A stretch of DNA of 8,218 bases, taken from contig JBPPNE010000011.1 of the NCBI GenBank assembly GCA_051306415.1, positions 1 through 8,218 of the forward strand, given 5' to 3'. A model generated the notes under the pieces. That model had not been told where the DNA came from. It worked only from the letters and a program-made list of their open reading frames with translations, and did not search any database. The position numbers and the translations under genes are program-made. Source of the DNA: CBDDRG01 sp051306415 (lineage in GTDB: Bacteria > Pseudomonadota > Gammaproteobacteria > Pseudomonadales > Porticoccaceae). Shown piece after piece: positions 1-6,319 of the stretch (position 1 is the first letter of the stretch; the number at the start of each line of letters is the position of its first letter).

Positions 1-207
1 TACCGCAACATGGTGGTCGACATCGCTCACCCCAACGGCCAAACCACCCGCGCGCCAGGCAATCCGGTAAAGTTGTCGCGCACCAATGCCGACAGCTACA
101 GCCCGGCGCCACTGCTCGGGCAACACACCGACGTCGTGCTGACGGAACTGTTGGGGTGGACGGAGCAGCGGATTGGTGAGCTACGCGCGCAGGGCGCCGT
201 TGGTTGA
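1..207 (+). CDS. CaiB/BaiF-type (class III) CoA-transferase, C-terminal end only
   Basis: The reading frame is open from the first base and stops at TGA 205-207, so only about the last 68 residues are visible. They match the usual C-terminus of CaiB/BaiF family CoA-transferases: a G-N-P-V-K-L-S segment, then a P-A-P-x-L-G-Q-H-T-D motif, then an E-L-L-G helix and a final A-Q-G-A-V tail. Known members move CoA between carboxylic acids through a glutamyl-/aspartyl-CoA anhydride mechanism and act in carnitine, bile acid, oxalate, aromatic or branched-acid metabolism. The catalytic Asp lies outside the window, so neither activity nor substrate can be judged. The nearby FadJ-like gene suggests activation of an acid for beta-oxidation, which is inference. 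The ATG at position 10 is internal, not the start. Confidence 0.85.
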   Translation, partial: YRNMVVDIAHPNGQTTRAPGNPVKLSRTNADSYSPAPLLGQHTDVVLTELLGWTEQRIGELRAQGAVG

Positions 208-281
208 AGAGAAAGAAGAACGGTTGCCTGCCGGGCTTATGTCGGCGCTCTCCGTTATCAAACAAGCCTCCTGATTTTGCT

Positions 282-310
282 CCGCGAGAGGGGCGGCCTT
301 TGCGGTTTTT
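282..310 (+). terminator. Possible weak intrinsic terminator after the CoA-transferase gene
   Basis: CCGC (282-285) can pair with GCGG (302-305), with an inner AGG/CCT helix (289-291 with 297-299), and the hairpin is followed directly by five Ts (306-310). It lies about 75 nt after the CoA-transferase stop. The stem is short and interrupted, so this is only a candidate. Confidence 0.3.
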
Positions 311-441
311 GGGGACAGCTCACCGTTCCAGAGTCACAGCCACCTGCTTTGCCAAGCCTCGCATCCCTTGTTTACAAAGCGACGACGCTTAACGGCAAAT
401 TGAGCCACTTGTGTCGCCCTTACTGCATGCAACGCAGCCAG

Positions 442-455
442 TTGATTCTAATCAA
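442..455 (+). promoter_or_regulatory. Perfect FNR/Anr/Dnr-type binding site
   Basis: TTGATTCTAATCAA is a perfect palindrome around a 2-nt centre. It matches the established FNR/Anr/Dnr consensus TTGAT-N4-ATCAA at all ten specified positions (442-446 and 451-455). It lies in the gene-free region about 130 nt before the monooxygenase start. A possible -10 element lies about 26-32 nt past the centre of the box (475-481, CTTAAAG). That places the box near -40, close to the class II activating position of FNR-family regulators. Whether it is bound, and whether it activates or represses, is inferred. I saw no second full match in the window. Confidence 0.65.
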
Positions 456-474
456 TGAAAATTTGTGGTGCCTG

Positions 475-481
475 CTTAAAG
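475..481 (+). promoter_or_regulatory. Candidate -10 element downstream of the FNR-type box
   Basis: CTTAAAG contains an AT-rich hexamer that only loosely resembles TATAAT, and no good -35 is present. FNR-family class II promoters typically lack a good -35, so its spacing to the palindrome at 442-455 is the only reason to consider it. A transcript from here would have a leader of about 95-100 nt before the monooxygenase ATG. Confidence 0.25.
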
Positions 482-511
482 TGAAGCTCAGTAGTTGGCG
501 CGCAATTCGCG

Positions 512-536
512 ATGATCGATTGTGCGAGGCGATCAT
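512..536. repeat. Inverted repeat in the monooxygenase leader
   Basis: ATGATCG (512-518) and CGATCAT (530-536) are perfect reverse complements separated by 11 nt, centred about 61 nt before the monooxygenase ATG. A smaller CGCG-N5-CGCG repeat (499-511) lies directly upstream. They could form an RNA hairpin in the leader or serve as an operator half-site pair. Nothing in the sequence identifies a regulator. Confidence 0.4.
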
Positions 537-584
537 TCAAAGCAGTGGCGACCGCCAATGCGCGATTATGGTTGGGAGTGGAAA

Positions 585-2093
585 ATGGGCATTTCAGAAA
601 GCGCCAAAATTGGCAGCACGACAAAAACTGCTGGAAGCGTGGGCAGTGGAGCTAAAAAGCCGCGGGTCATTGTCATCGGTGCCGGTCTGTCGGGCGTTGC
701 CATGGGTGTTCGCTTCATGGAGGCGGGGTTCGACGATTTTACGGTGTATGAAAAAGCCGAGGATCTGGGTGGTACCTGGCACTACAATTTTTATCCGGGA
801 CTGCGCTGCGATGTGCCGTCCTACTATTATCAATACAGTTTTTCGCCGAGTACCAACTGGAGTCACCGTTTTTGCGGTGGGCCGGAAATCAAGCAGTATT
901 ACGTTGATACGGCGAAGAAATATCACGTTTACGAGCGCATCAAGTTCAACAAGGAAGCGGCCCATGCTGAATACCGTGACGGCAAATGGCATGTCAAAAT
1001 GGCCGATGGCGAAGAGGATAGCGCGGACTTTCTGATTGCCGCGTGCGGCATTCTGGTGCGGCCCAAATATCTGGATATCAAGGGGCTGGATAGCTTTGAG
1101 GGGCGGGTGCTGCACACTGCGCGCTGGGACAACAATCTGGAGTTGAAGGACAAGCGCATCGCCGTTATCGGCAGTGGGTCCACCGGCATTCAGATGATCA
1201 AGCCGCTGACCGACATGTGCAAAAAGGTCTATTCGTTTCAGCGCACGCCGCAGTGGATCGTACCGGTGCCGAACCGCAAGTACACCGCCTTCGGCAAGAA
1301 GCTCCAGCAATGGTTTCCGGTTCTGTCAAAGTTCTACTACTACAGCGTGCGCTTTGTGATGGAACGGGTGATGGGCGTCGGTGTCATCCGTGATGGTTGG
1401 TCGCGGCGCAATATCGCGCGGCTGTGTCAGTGGAACCTCAACACGATAAAAGACTACGATCTGCGCAAGCGGCTCACACCCAATTACACGCCCATGTGCA
1501 AACGCCTGGTGATGTCGTCTGAATTCTATCCGGCGATCCAGAAACCCAATGCCGAGTTGGTGACGGAGCACATCGACCACATCGAGCCCAAGGGGATTGT
1601 CACCAAGAATGGTAAATTGCATGAAGTCGATATCATTGCTCTCGCCACCGGTTATCACGCGGCAGAACATATGCTGCCGATGACGATGTCAGTCGAGGGC
1701 GGCGCGACTCTGGCGGAAGCCTGGAAGAATGGGCCGCGTGGTTATCGCACGGTGTCGATGCCGGGTTTCCCCAATTTTTTCATGGTGATGGGGCCAAACA
1801 GCCCGGTGGGCAATATTTCCCTGGCGTCCATTGCTGAAACCCAGTCTCTGCATATCACCAAGTTCCTGAAGATGTGGTCCGAGGGCAAGTTCGAGCGTCT
1901 GGCGCCAAAGGCGGACGCCACCGAAAGATTCAACAACGAACTCCGTGCCAACATGAAGGACACCGTCTGGTTGACGGGCTGCGCCAGTTGGTACCTTGAT
2001 AACACTGGCACGCCCGTGTCCTGGCCCTGGACGGCGAACAAGTTCCGTGAAGATCTTGAAAGCCCACGCCTGAATGAATACGAAGTGGCCTGA
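585..2093 (+). CDS. Type I Baeyer-Villiger-like flavin monooxygenase
   Basis: This is a 502-residue FAD- and NADPH-dependent monooxygenase of the CzcO/BVMO group. Such enzymes insert one oxygen atom from O2 next to a ketone or aldehyde carbonyl, giving an ester or lactone. Visible motifs are the FAD Rossmann motif GAGLSG (residues 32-37) with the ribose-binding E56; the G-G-T-W...Y-P-G...C-D segment (62-76); the BVMO fingerprint F-x-G-x3-H-x3-W-D (F171, G173, H177, W181, D182); the NADPH Rossmann motif GSGSTG (196-201) followed by Q-R-T-P (219-222); and the A-T-G-Y linker motif (354-357). The C-terminus has the common C-x-S-W-Y-L-D and W-P-W-T segments. I chose the ATG at 585 because GGGAG (574-578) sits 6 nt upstream. 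GTG 522 and ATG 558 share the frame but have no ribosome binding site, and their extra residues precede the Rossmann fold. The substrate cannot be read from the sequence. Confidence 0.92.
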   Translation: MGISESAKIGSTTKTAGSVGSGAKKPRVIVIGAGLSGVAMGVRFMEAGFDDFTVYEKAEDLGGTWHYNFYPGLRCDVPSYYYQYSFSPSTNWSHRFCGGPEIKQYYVDTAKKYHVYERIKFNKEAAHAEYRDGKWHVKMADGEEDSADFLIAACGILVRPKYLDIKGLDSFEGRVLHTARWDNNLELKDKRIAVIGSGSTGIQMIKPLTDMCKKVYSFQRTPQWIVPVPNRKYTAFGKKLQQWFPVLSKFYYYSVRFVMERVMGVGVIRDGWSRRNIARLCQWNLNTIKDYDLRKRLTPNYTPMCKRLVMSSEFYPAIQKPNAELVTEHIDHIEPKGIVTKNGKLHEVDIIALATGYHAAEHMLPMTMSVEGGATLAEAWKNGPRGYRTVSMPGFPNFFMVMGPNSPVGNISLASIAETQSLHITKFLKMWSEGKFERLAPKADATERFNNELRANMKDTVWLTGCASWYLDNTGTPVSWPWTANKFREDLESPRLNEYEVA

Positions 2094-2112
2094 TCCGATC
2101 GATTCGATCAGG
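2089..2112. terminator. Hairpin between convergent monooxygenase and patatin genes
   Basis: CCTGATC (2089-2095, overlapping the monooxygenase stop codon) pairs perfectly with GATCAGG (2106-2112) across a 10-nt loop that itself contains a CGATCG palindrome. Its place between two convergent genes fits a bidirectional terminator. There is no T tract on either side, so its efficiency is doubtful. Confidence 0.35.
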
Positions 2113-2124
2113 CTGCTGTGCGCG

Positions 2125-3226
2125 CTATGAGTTCTGAAACCGCGCAATCGCCTCGTCCACGGGCTGCGGCTTTGCTATGCCTTGGTCGATTGCATCGCGA
2201 TACCCGGCGTCGATCCGCTTCTCGATGGACGCCCTGGAGAAGTCTCCGAGCATGGCAAGTGCCGCATCAGGGCGAAAGGTAATGACGGTAAACGCATCAA
2301 TTTTCCGATGCTTCGTGAGTTTTTTGTAGCCGGCATGTTCGCGGATTTTCTGTGCCTCGGGTGTGGAATCGGTTCGGACTAGCTCATCAATCTTTTGCGC
2401 GAGATCGATGAAGTCATTGAACTTGGCGAACAGCGCCTTGTCGAGGTTCAGCTTGCTGGCGAGCGAGAGTTGGGTGGCGCGATTGAGTACCTCGGCCTGC
2501 TTGGGGAAAAGTTCCACTACGATAAGCTCGCGGAACACATCCGTTTTGTGCGTCTCGATGGCTTCGAGCGCGTTGATCGCCGCACTCAAGGGCGTATTGT
2601 TGAGCACGCCACCGTCCCAATAGCGCGATTCACCGATCGGCGTCATTTGTGAAGTTGCAGGGTATGCTGGAGCTGGCCAGAATGTGATCGAGCGACAGAC
2701 TCTGCTTCTTGTCGTATGTAGTGTTACGGAACGTATCAAGTTCACCCGTGGTGATATTCGATGTGCACACGGCCATCCGGGTCGAACTGGTGTTCAGTTT
2801 ATCGAGATCCACCATTGCCTCCAGAGTCCGACGCAGCGGAGCGAGATCGAAGACGCTGGTGGCCAGCGCGGGAGCAACGAGAAATTCAGGCCGCAGCCGA
2901 TACATGCCGGGGTTGCCCCATAGCGACAGGTATTTCTGCAATTCGGCCGGGATCAGGGACTCAGTGAGGATCTTGAGCGGCTCGGGCAGGGTCTGGAGGG
3001 CGGTAAATTTGTGACGCCACAGTTCTCCGAGCGCGAGGATGGGATCCTCCCGTGCGCCGACCAGCTCAGCCACGTTGATGGCGCCAATCGAGACGCCAGT
3101 GACCACCGCAGGGGTGAAGTGAGGTCGCATTTCGTACAGAGCCTTGAGCACGCCGAATTCGTAGGCGCCCAGTGCGCCGCCCTGGAGCACAATCGCGGTT
3201 AGGTGTTGGCGGTGTTCCACGGGCAT
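2125..3226 (-). pseudogene. Patatin-like phospholipase, frameshifted
   Basis: Two overlapping reading frames together encode one patatin-like serine lipid hydrolase, of about 366 residues after correction. The first frame starts at ATG 3226-3224 and carries the oxyanion-hole segment L-Q-G-G-A-L-G-A-Y (residues 14-22) and the nucleophile elbow G-V-S-I-G (44-48, Ser46). It then runs A-S-S-S-I-P (P189) and meets a stop nine codons later, near 2630. The next frame resumes A-T-S-Q-M-T-P-I-G and carries the catalytic dyad motif Y-W-D-G-G (Asp204 after correction), then N-N-T-P-L and the C-terminal S-I-E-K-R-I-D-A-G-Y segment, ending at TAG 2127-2125. Removing one base from the G triplet 2660-2662 joins the frames with the spacing expected for the family. 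As read, Ser and Asp are on separate polypeptides, so the gene should be inactive unless this is a read error or is recoded. The oxyanion loop also has one glycine fewer than the usual GGGxxG. Confidence 0.85.
2660..2662 (-). other. Likely frameshift position (one extra base) in the patatin gene
   Basis: On the coding strand the sequence reads ATA-CCC-TGC-AAC in the upstream frame. If the CCC run were two bases, it would read ATA-CCT-GCA-ACT, giving I-P-A-T and continuing into the motif-bearing downstream frame. The A-S-S-S-I-P to D-G-G distance then matches what I recall for homologues (A-S-x-S-x-P...M-T-x-I-x-G...Y-W-D-G-G). The exact base is uncertain within a few positions. Confidence 0.7.
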
Positions 3227-3372
3227 AATCTCGCTACTTCGTCCCGCACGATCAAAGACATTACCTGTTGCCGCGCGGAAAAGACAGGGCTCACAACATG
3301 CGAATGCTGACTGACACGGCCAATGCGTCCGTCGAAGCGCTGAACGCCGTAGCCGTTATTTCTCCTCGCCTG

Positions 3373-3404
3373 TTCCGATCGGATTCATTCCCGGCGTATA
3401 AGAT
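3373..3404 (+). promoter_or_regulatory. Candidate promoter for the membrane-protein operon
   Basis: TATAAG at 3397-3402 matches five of six bases of the sigma-70 -10 consensus. A weak -35 (TTCCGA, 3373-3378) lies 18 nt upstream, overlapping the 10-nt palindrome TCCGATCGGA (3374-3383), which could be an operator. Transcription would start near 3409, giving a leader of about 84 nt before the ATG at 3493. The call rests on sequence likeness only. Confidence 0.35.
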
Positions 3405-3492
3405 CCGGCGGGTTTCGGTGTAAGCTGCGGTTTCCGATGGTGCCTGACATCTGAAGGTCGCCAATAACAATAAACCGTTCGAGGGAAATCCA

Positions 3493-4212
3493 ATGAATAC
3501 TCGCAGCCAATTGCTGTGCGCATGGGGTGGGCCTGCTTTTGTCGTTGTCTTTACGGTGGGACTCTGGTTTGTCGCCCATTATCTGCCGCCGCCCTCACCC
3601 ACCGCCGGAGCGCAGGAGATCGCCGCGCTCTATCGAGAAAATACGTCCCAGATTCGTCTGGGCATGTTTTTGATGATGGCCTGCTCAGCACTGATCGCGC
3701 CCTTCGTCGCTGCTATTGCCGTCCAGATGAAGCGCATGGAGACGGGCACTCCCGTGTTGACCTATGCGCAGTTGTCGAGCGGCACGGTGGGCATACTATT
3801 TTTCATTCTGCCAGCGATGATATGGACGACGGCGGCATTCAGGCCCGAGCGCGATGCGGAACTTATCCTGCTGCTGAATGACTTGGGCTGGATCCTGTTT
3901 CTGATGCCGTTCACGTCTTTTGTCGTGCAGAATATTGCCATCGGTACTGCGATATTGGCAAACAAGAGTGAACAACAACCGTTTCCGCGCTGGACGGGCT
4001 ATTTCAATTTTTGGGTCGCCGTACTGTTTGTCCCCGGCGGTCTGCTGACATTCTTCAAAACCGGCCCCTTTGCGTGGAACGGCCTGTTTGTGTTCTGGGT
4101 GCCGCTGGTGGTTTTTTTCCTGTGGTATGGCGTCATGTTTGTACTCTTGCGCAAAGCCATAATGCAGCAAGCCGCATCCGCGCAGGTTTTATCCGCAACG
4201 GGCCGTCGCTGA
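3493..4212 (+). CDS. Six-helix integral membrane protein of unknown function
   Basis: I do not recognise a named family for this 239-residue protein. It has about six hydrophobic stretches likely to span the membrane, near residues 10-31, 55-78, 97-116, 131-155, 170-188 and 197-219, with short polar links and a basic C-terminal tail. The first helix is followed by a proline-rich stretch (P-P-P-S-P, 32-36). No heme-ligating His pattern, metal-binding motif or transporter signature is visible. GAGGG at 3481-3485 lies 7 nt before the ATG and supports the start. The gene is first in a tight operon, ending 3 nt before a CoxIII-like gene that is itself followed by a CoxIV-like gene. An accessory or assembly role with those subunits is plausible but inferred. 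Confidence 0.85.
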   Translation: MNTRSQLLCAWGGPAFVVVFTVGLWFVAHYLPPPSPTAGAQEIAALYRENTSQIRLGMFLMMACSALIAPFVAAIAVQMKRMETGTPVLTYAQLSSGTVGILFFILPAMIWTTAAFRPERDAELILLLNDLGWILFLMPFTSFVVQNIAIGTAILANKSEQQPFPRWTGYFNFWVAVLFVPGGLLTFFKTGPFAWNGLFVFWVPLVVFFLWYGVMFVLLRKAIMQQAASAQVLSATGRR

Positions 4213-4215
4213 CCG

Positions 4216-4809
4216 ATGGCCGCGGCGACACCCAGCCAACTCGCGGAGAAATCAAAAAAACATTTGCCCGGCGAGGCCGGCGTCTGGGTTTTCATCGTCG
4301 GCGATATGCTGGTGTTTGCGCTGTTCTTCGCGACCTTTGTCTACTACCGGGCGCAGGCTGTCGAGCTCTACATTCAATCCCAGGGCACGTTGAATCAGGG
4401 CTTCGGGGTCATCAATACCTTTCTGATGTTATCGAGTTCCTGGTTTGTCGCTCTCGCGGTGCAGGCGGCGCGAGCGAATTCCAGTAAACTCAGCCCCACT
4501 TTTTTTGCGCTGGCGTTTCTTTGCGGCGGCGGATTTATCGCGGTGAAATTTTTTGAGTACGGCGAAAAAATTCGCGCCGGCATTGGCTTGACCACCAACG
4601 ATTTCTATATGTATTACTACATGTTCACGGGCATTCACCTGTTGCATGTGGTCATCGGCATGGCGGTGCTGGGGTTTCTCTGGCACGTTTCACGTAAGGG
4701 CGCGTCCGACGGTGAAAATATGGTCATGCTGGAGACTGGTGCCAGTTTCTGGCATCTGGTCGATGTACTCTGGATTGTGCTTTTTGCGCTTCTCTACCTG
4801 ATGAAATAA
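4216..4809 (+). CDS. Cytochrome c oxidase subunit III family protein (NorE-like)
   Basis: This 197-residue protein has five likely transmembrane helices (near 23-44, 66-85, 95-113, 133-156 and 178-196). That is the short five-helix form typical of NorE-like and bacterial quinol/cytochrome oxidase subunit III proteins. Family marks are H-L-P-G-E-A-G-V-W-x-F-I at the N-terminus (16-27), F-F-E-Y-x-x-K (112-118), the G-I-H-L-L-H-V segment (139-145) and the C-terminal F-W-H-L-V-D-x-x-W (178-186). Subunit III binds no redox cofactor; it stabilises the catalytic subunit and, in oxidases, the proton-uptake side. The ATG is 3 nt after the previous stop with no clear Shine-Dalgarno sequence, so translational coupling is likely. 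No catalytic subunit I or NorB is in the window. The protein may serve an oxidase encoded elsewhere or have another role. Family confidence is high; the specific NorE assignment is less sure. Confidence 0.88.
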   Translation: MAAATPSQLAEKSKKHLPGEAGVWVFIVGDMLVFALFFATFVYYRAQAVELYIQSQGTLNQGFGVINTFLMLSSSWFVALAVQAARANSSKLSPTFFALAFLCGGGFIAVKFFEYGEKIRAGIGLTTNDFYMYYYMFTGIHLLHVVIGMAVLGFLWHVSRKGASDGENMVMLETGASFWHLVDVLWIVLFALLYLMK

Positions 4810-4813
4810 CGCG

Positions 4814-5092
4814 ATGACCGCCTTGTTGCGCCACCGGGTGACGCTGGTGTGGCTGCTGCTGATGCTGGCCACCGGTCTGTCGTGGGAGCTCGGCCACGGC
4901 CTGGGCTTTGGTGACAACCACCACCGCGCGACGATGGCGGTGGTGGTCATCGCTTTTATCAAGGCGCGTTTCGTGTTTCTGGAGTTCATGGAGCTGCGCA
5001 CCGCGCCGCTGCCATTGCGGCTCGCGTTCGAAGCCTGGACGATTCTGGTTTGTGGGACGCTTCTTGTACTTTACGGATTGGGCTTTGACTAG
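4814..5092 (+). CDS. Small cytochrome c oxidase subunit IV family protein (NorF/CoxIV-like)
   Basis: This 92-residue protein has three predicted membrane helices (about 8-25, 39-57 and 70-90). It carries the segment I-A-F-I-K-A-R-F-V-F-L-E-F-M-E-L-R (46-62), which matches the I-A-x-x-K-x-R-x-V-x-x-x-F-M-E pattern of prokaryotic CoxIV-like and NorF-like subunits. These small proteins accompany subunit III genes and are thought to help assemble or stabilise heme-copper oxidases or nitric oxide reductases; they have no cofactor. The gene starts 4 nt after the CoxIII-like stop with no strong ribosome binding site, so the pair is probably translationally coupled. The H-H-R cluster at 36-38 lies at a membrane edge and has no assigned role. 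CoxIV-like and NorF-like forms cannot be separated by eye. Confidence 0.8.
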   Translation: MTALLRHRVTLVWLLLMLATGLSWELGHGLGFGDNHHRATMAVVVIAFIKARFVFLEFMELRTAPLPLRLAFEAWTILVCGTLLVLYGLGFD

Positions 5093-5116
5093 CGGGCTGC
5101 TGCAGAGCGGCCCGCT
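5091..5116. terminator. GC-rich hairpin between convergent genes
   Basis: AGCGGGC (5091-5097) pairs perfectly with GCCCGCT (5110-5116) across a 12-nt loop, starting within the stop codon of the CoxIV-like gene. The plus strand has a T run only about 17 nt later (5133-5137). The site lies between two convergent genes, so it may terminate both directions. The missing adjacent T tract lowers confidence. Confidence 0.45.
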
Positions 5117-5143
5117 ATTGTCGCCAAAATTTTTACGCAGAGC

Positions 5144-6196
5144 TCACCATTGAATGACCGTGGTGCCGACGGTGCCGAAGCTGGCCATCGACTCGATGAC
5201 GCCGGATGCCTTCTCGATCGGAAACACATTGGTGACCATTTCGCCGGGACGCAGCTTGCCACTCTCGACCATGTTGAGCATCGAACGATAGCGCCGCGGC
5301 TGCATGCCGATGGTACCGATCACTTGCAGCTCCATCGCCACGATCATGTCCACCGGCAGCGACACGAAACCCTTTTCGGCCTGCGTGGTGAGGCCGATCT
5401 GCAAGTGGCGGCCGCGCTTGCGCAGACTCATGATCGAGTTCAGGCAGGTGGTCGCAATGCCGAGCGCATCCACCGAGACATGGGCGCCGCCACCGGTGAG
5501 TTCCTTGATGGCCTCGGCCGGGTTGGTCTTGGCGGCGTTGACAGTGTGCACCGCGCCCATCTTGCGGGCCACTTCCAGCGACTTGTCATTGATGTCCACC
5601 GCGATCACGCTGGCGCCCAGCGCATTGGCAATTTGCGTTGCGGCGAGGCCGATACCGCCACAACCGTGGATTGCGACCCATTCGCCGGCGGCGACTTTCA
5701 CCTGATCCACGATACCGTGAAAGGAGGTCATGAAGCGGCAGCCCATGCTGGCGGCTTCGACAAAGGGTACGGAGTCGGGTAGGTGAATCAGGTTGAGATC
5801 CGCTTTCAGGATGTTGGCGTACTGGCCATAGCCGCCGGAGGTGCTGAAACCGGCCAGATTGGCTTCGGCACAGGTGTTCTGGTGGCCGGCGGCGCAATAC
5901 TCGCAGGTGCCGCAACCCAGGTTGAACGGACAAACGACGCGGTCGCCGACCTTGAATTTTTTTACATTGGCGCCGACTTCCGCTATTTCACCGACAAACT
6001 CATGGCCGATGACGTGGGGCAGTTGGGGTTGCAGGCCGAGCCAGCCCCAGTCGCCGACGCAGACGTGCCAGTCGCTGCGGCAAACGCCGTTGGCGGCCAC
6101 CTTGATAATGGCATCCTCGGGCCCGCACTTGGGTTCGGGCCAGTGCTCGTGAATGACAAAGGGTGAGTTGAAGGCTTCGAGTACGGCGGCTTTCAT
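5144..6196 (-). CDS. Zinc-dependent alcohol dehydrogenase (MDR family)
   Basis: This complete 350-residue medium-chain dehydrogenase/reductase oxidises an alcohol to an aldehyde or ketone with NAD(P)+. Catalytic zinc ligands are C39 (in G-V-C-R-S-D), H65 with E66 (in G-H-E-F-V-G-E) and C153 (in M-G-C-R-F). The structural zinc lobe is C95, C98, C101 and C109. The nucleotide-binding motif is G-C-G-G-I-G (178-183), and D201 at the end of the second strand favours NAD+ over NADP+. The G-G-G-A-H-V-S-V-D-A-L-G and L-R-K-R-G-R-H-x-Q-I-G-L segments are typical of the Zn_ADH6-like group. AGGAG (minus strand, 6208-6204) lies 7 nt before the ATG and fixes the start. It is co-oriented with the FadJ-like gene upstream, separated by 180 nt that hold a possible terminator and a promoter, so it may be its own transcription unit. 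The substrate is unknown. Confidence 0.93.
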   Translation of the reverse strand: MKAAVLEAFNSPFVIHEHWPEPKCGPEDAIIKVAANGVCRSDWHVCVGDWGWLGLQPQLPHVIGHEFVGEIAEVGANVKKFKVGDRVVCPFNLGCGTCEYCAAGHQNTCAEANLAGFSTSGGYGQYANILKADLNLIHLPDSVPFVEAASMGCRFMTSFHGIVDQVKVAAGEWVAIHGCGGIGLAATQIANALGASVIAVDINDKSLEVARKMGAVHTVNAAKTNPAEAIKELTGGGAHVSVDALGIATTCLNSIMSLRKRGRHLQIGLTTQAEKGFVSLPVDMIVAMELQVIGTIGMQPRRYRSMLNMVESGKLRPGEMVTNVFPIEKASGVIESMASFGTVGTTVIQW

Positions 6197-6233
6197 GGGC
6201 TGGCTCCTGTTGTTATCGGTAGGGGAGGGCTCA

Positions 6234-6262
6234 CACTAGGGCCGGTCGCGAAAGCTTGTCAA
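6234..6262 (-). promoter_or_regulatory. Candidate sigma-70 promoter for the alcohol dehydrogenase
   Basis: On the minus strand a perfect -35 hexamer TTGACA (6262-6257) is followed after 17-18 nt by a weak -10 (CTAGTG at 6239-6234, or TAGTGT one base on). It lies about 40-65 nt before the dehydrogenase ATG, a normal distance. The weak -10 means it may need an activator or may be chance. Confidence 0.4.
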
Positions 6263-6319
6263 GGCCAATGCAAGGGCGGGACCGCATCTGTCACTAAGGG
6301 CGAGCAACGCTAAAGTAAG

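Larger units (their letters stand above)
208..584. other. Gene-free region upstream of the monooxygenase
   Basis: This 377-nt stretch has no convincing gene. The open frames crossing it on the plus strand give proteins with no recognisable motif, and the longest runs out of frame into the monooxygenase gene. It holds a possible weak terminator near 282-310, a perfect FNR/Anr-like palindrome at 442-455 and inverted repeats at 499-511 and 512-536. It therefore looks like the regulatory region and 5' leader of the monooxygenase gene. Confidence 0.6.

Noticed and set aside
522..584. N-terminal extension of the monooxygenase from GTG 522 or ATG 558
   Set aside because: Neither start has a Shine-Dalgarno sequence, the added residues have no family likeness, and ATG 585 has GGGAG at good spacing.
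277..1035. Long plus-strand open frame (252 codons) overlapping the monooxygenase N-terminus
   Set aside because: It has no recognisable motif and an atypical residue mix. Most of it overlaps, out of frame, a gene with complete BVMO signatures.
594..1310. Minus-strand open frame of 238 codons opposite the monooxygenase
   Set aside because: It is an antisense shadow of a strongly supported gene; it has no family motif or ribosome binding site.
1689..2147. Minus-strand open frame overlapping the monooxygenase C-terminus and the intergenic hairpin
   Set aside because: It is antisense to conserved C-terminal motifs of the monooxygenase and carries no motif of its own.
2660..2662. Programmed +1 frameshifting as the primary explanation for the split patatin gene
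   Set aside because: CCC-T is slippery in some settings, but there is no stop codon directly at the shift, no stimulatory element that I can see, and patatins are not known to use recoding. Error or mutation is simpler.
3074..3090. TTGAT half-sites inside coding regions as extra FNR boxes
   Set aside because: The second half-sites do not match ATCAA, and the sites are within genes, not upstream of any.
3374..3383. TCCGATCGGA palindrome as a firm operator
   Set aside because: It is a 10-nt palindrome of common GATC-type composition, and similar short GATC palindromes occur elsewhere in the window (for example near 2096-2101). I mention it only as part of the promoter candidate.
5150..5782. 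Plus-strand open frame of 210 codons opposite the alcohol dehydrogenase
   Set aside because: His/Gly/Ala/Asp-rich antisense translation with no motif. The minus-strand frame has complete zinc and NAD motifs.
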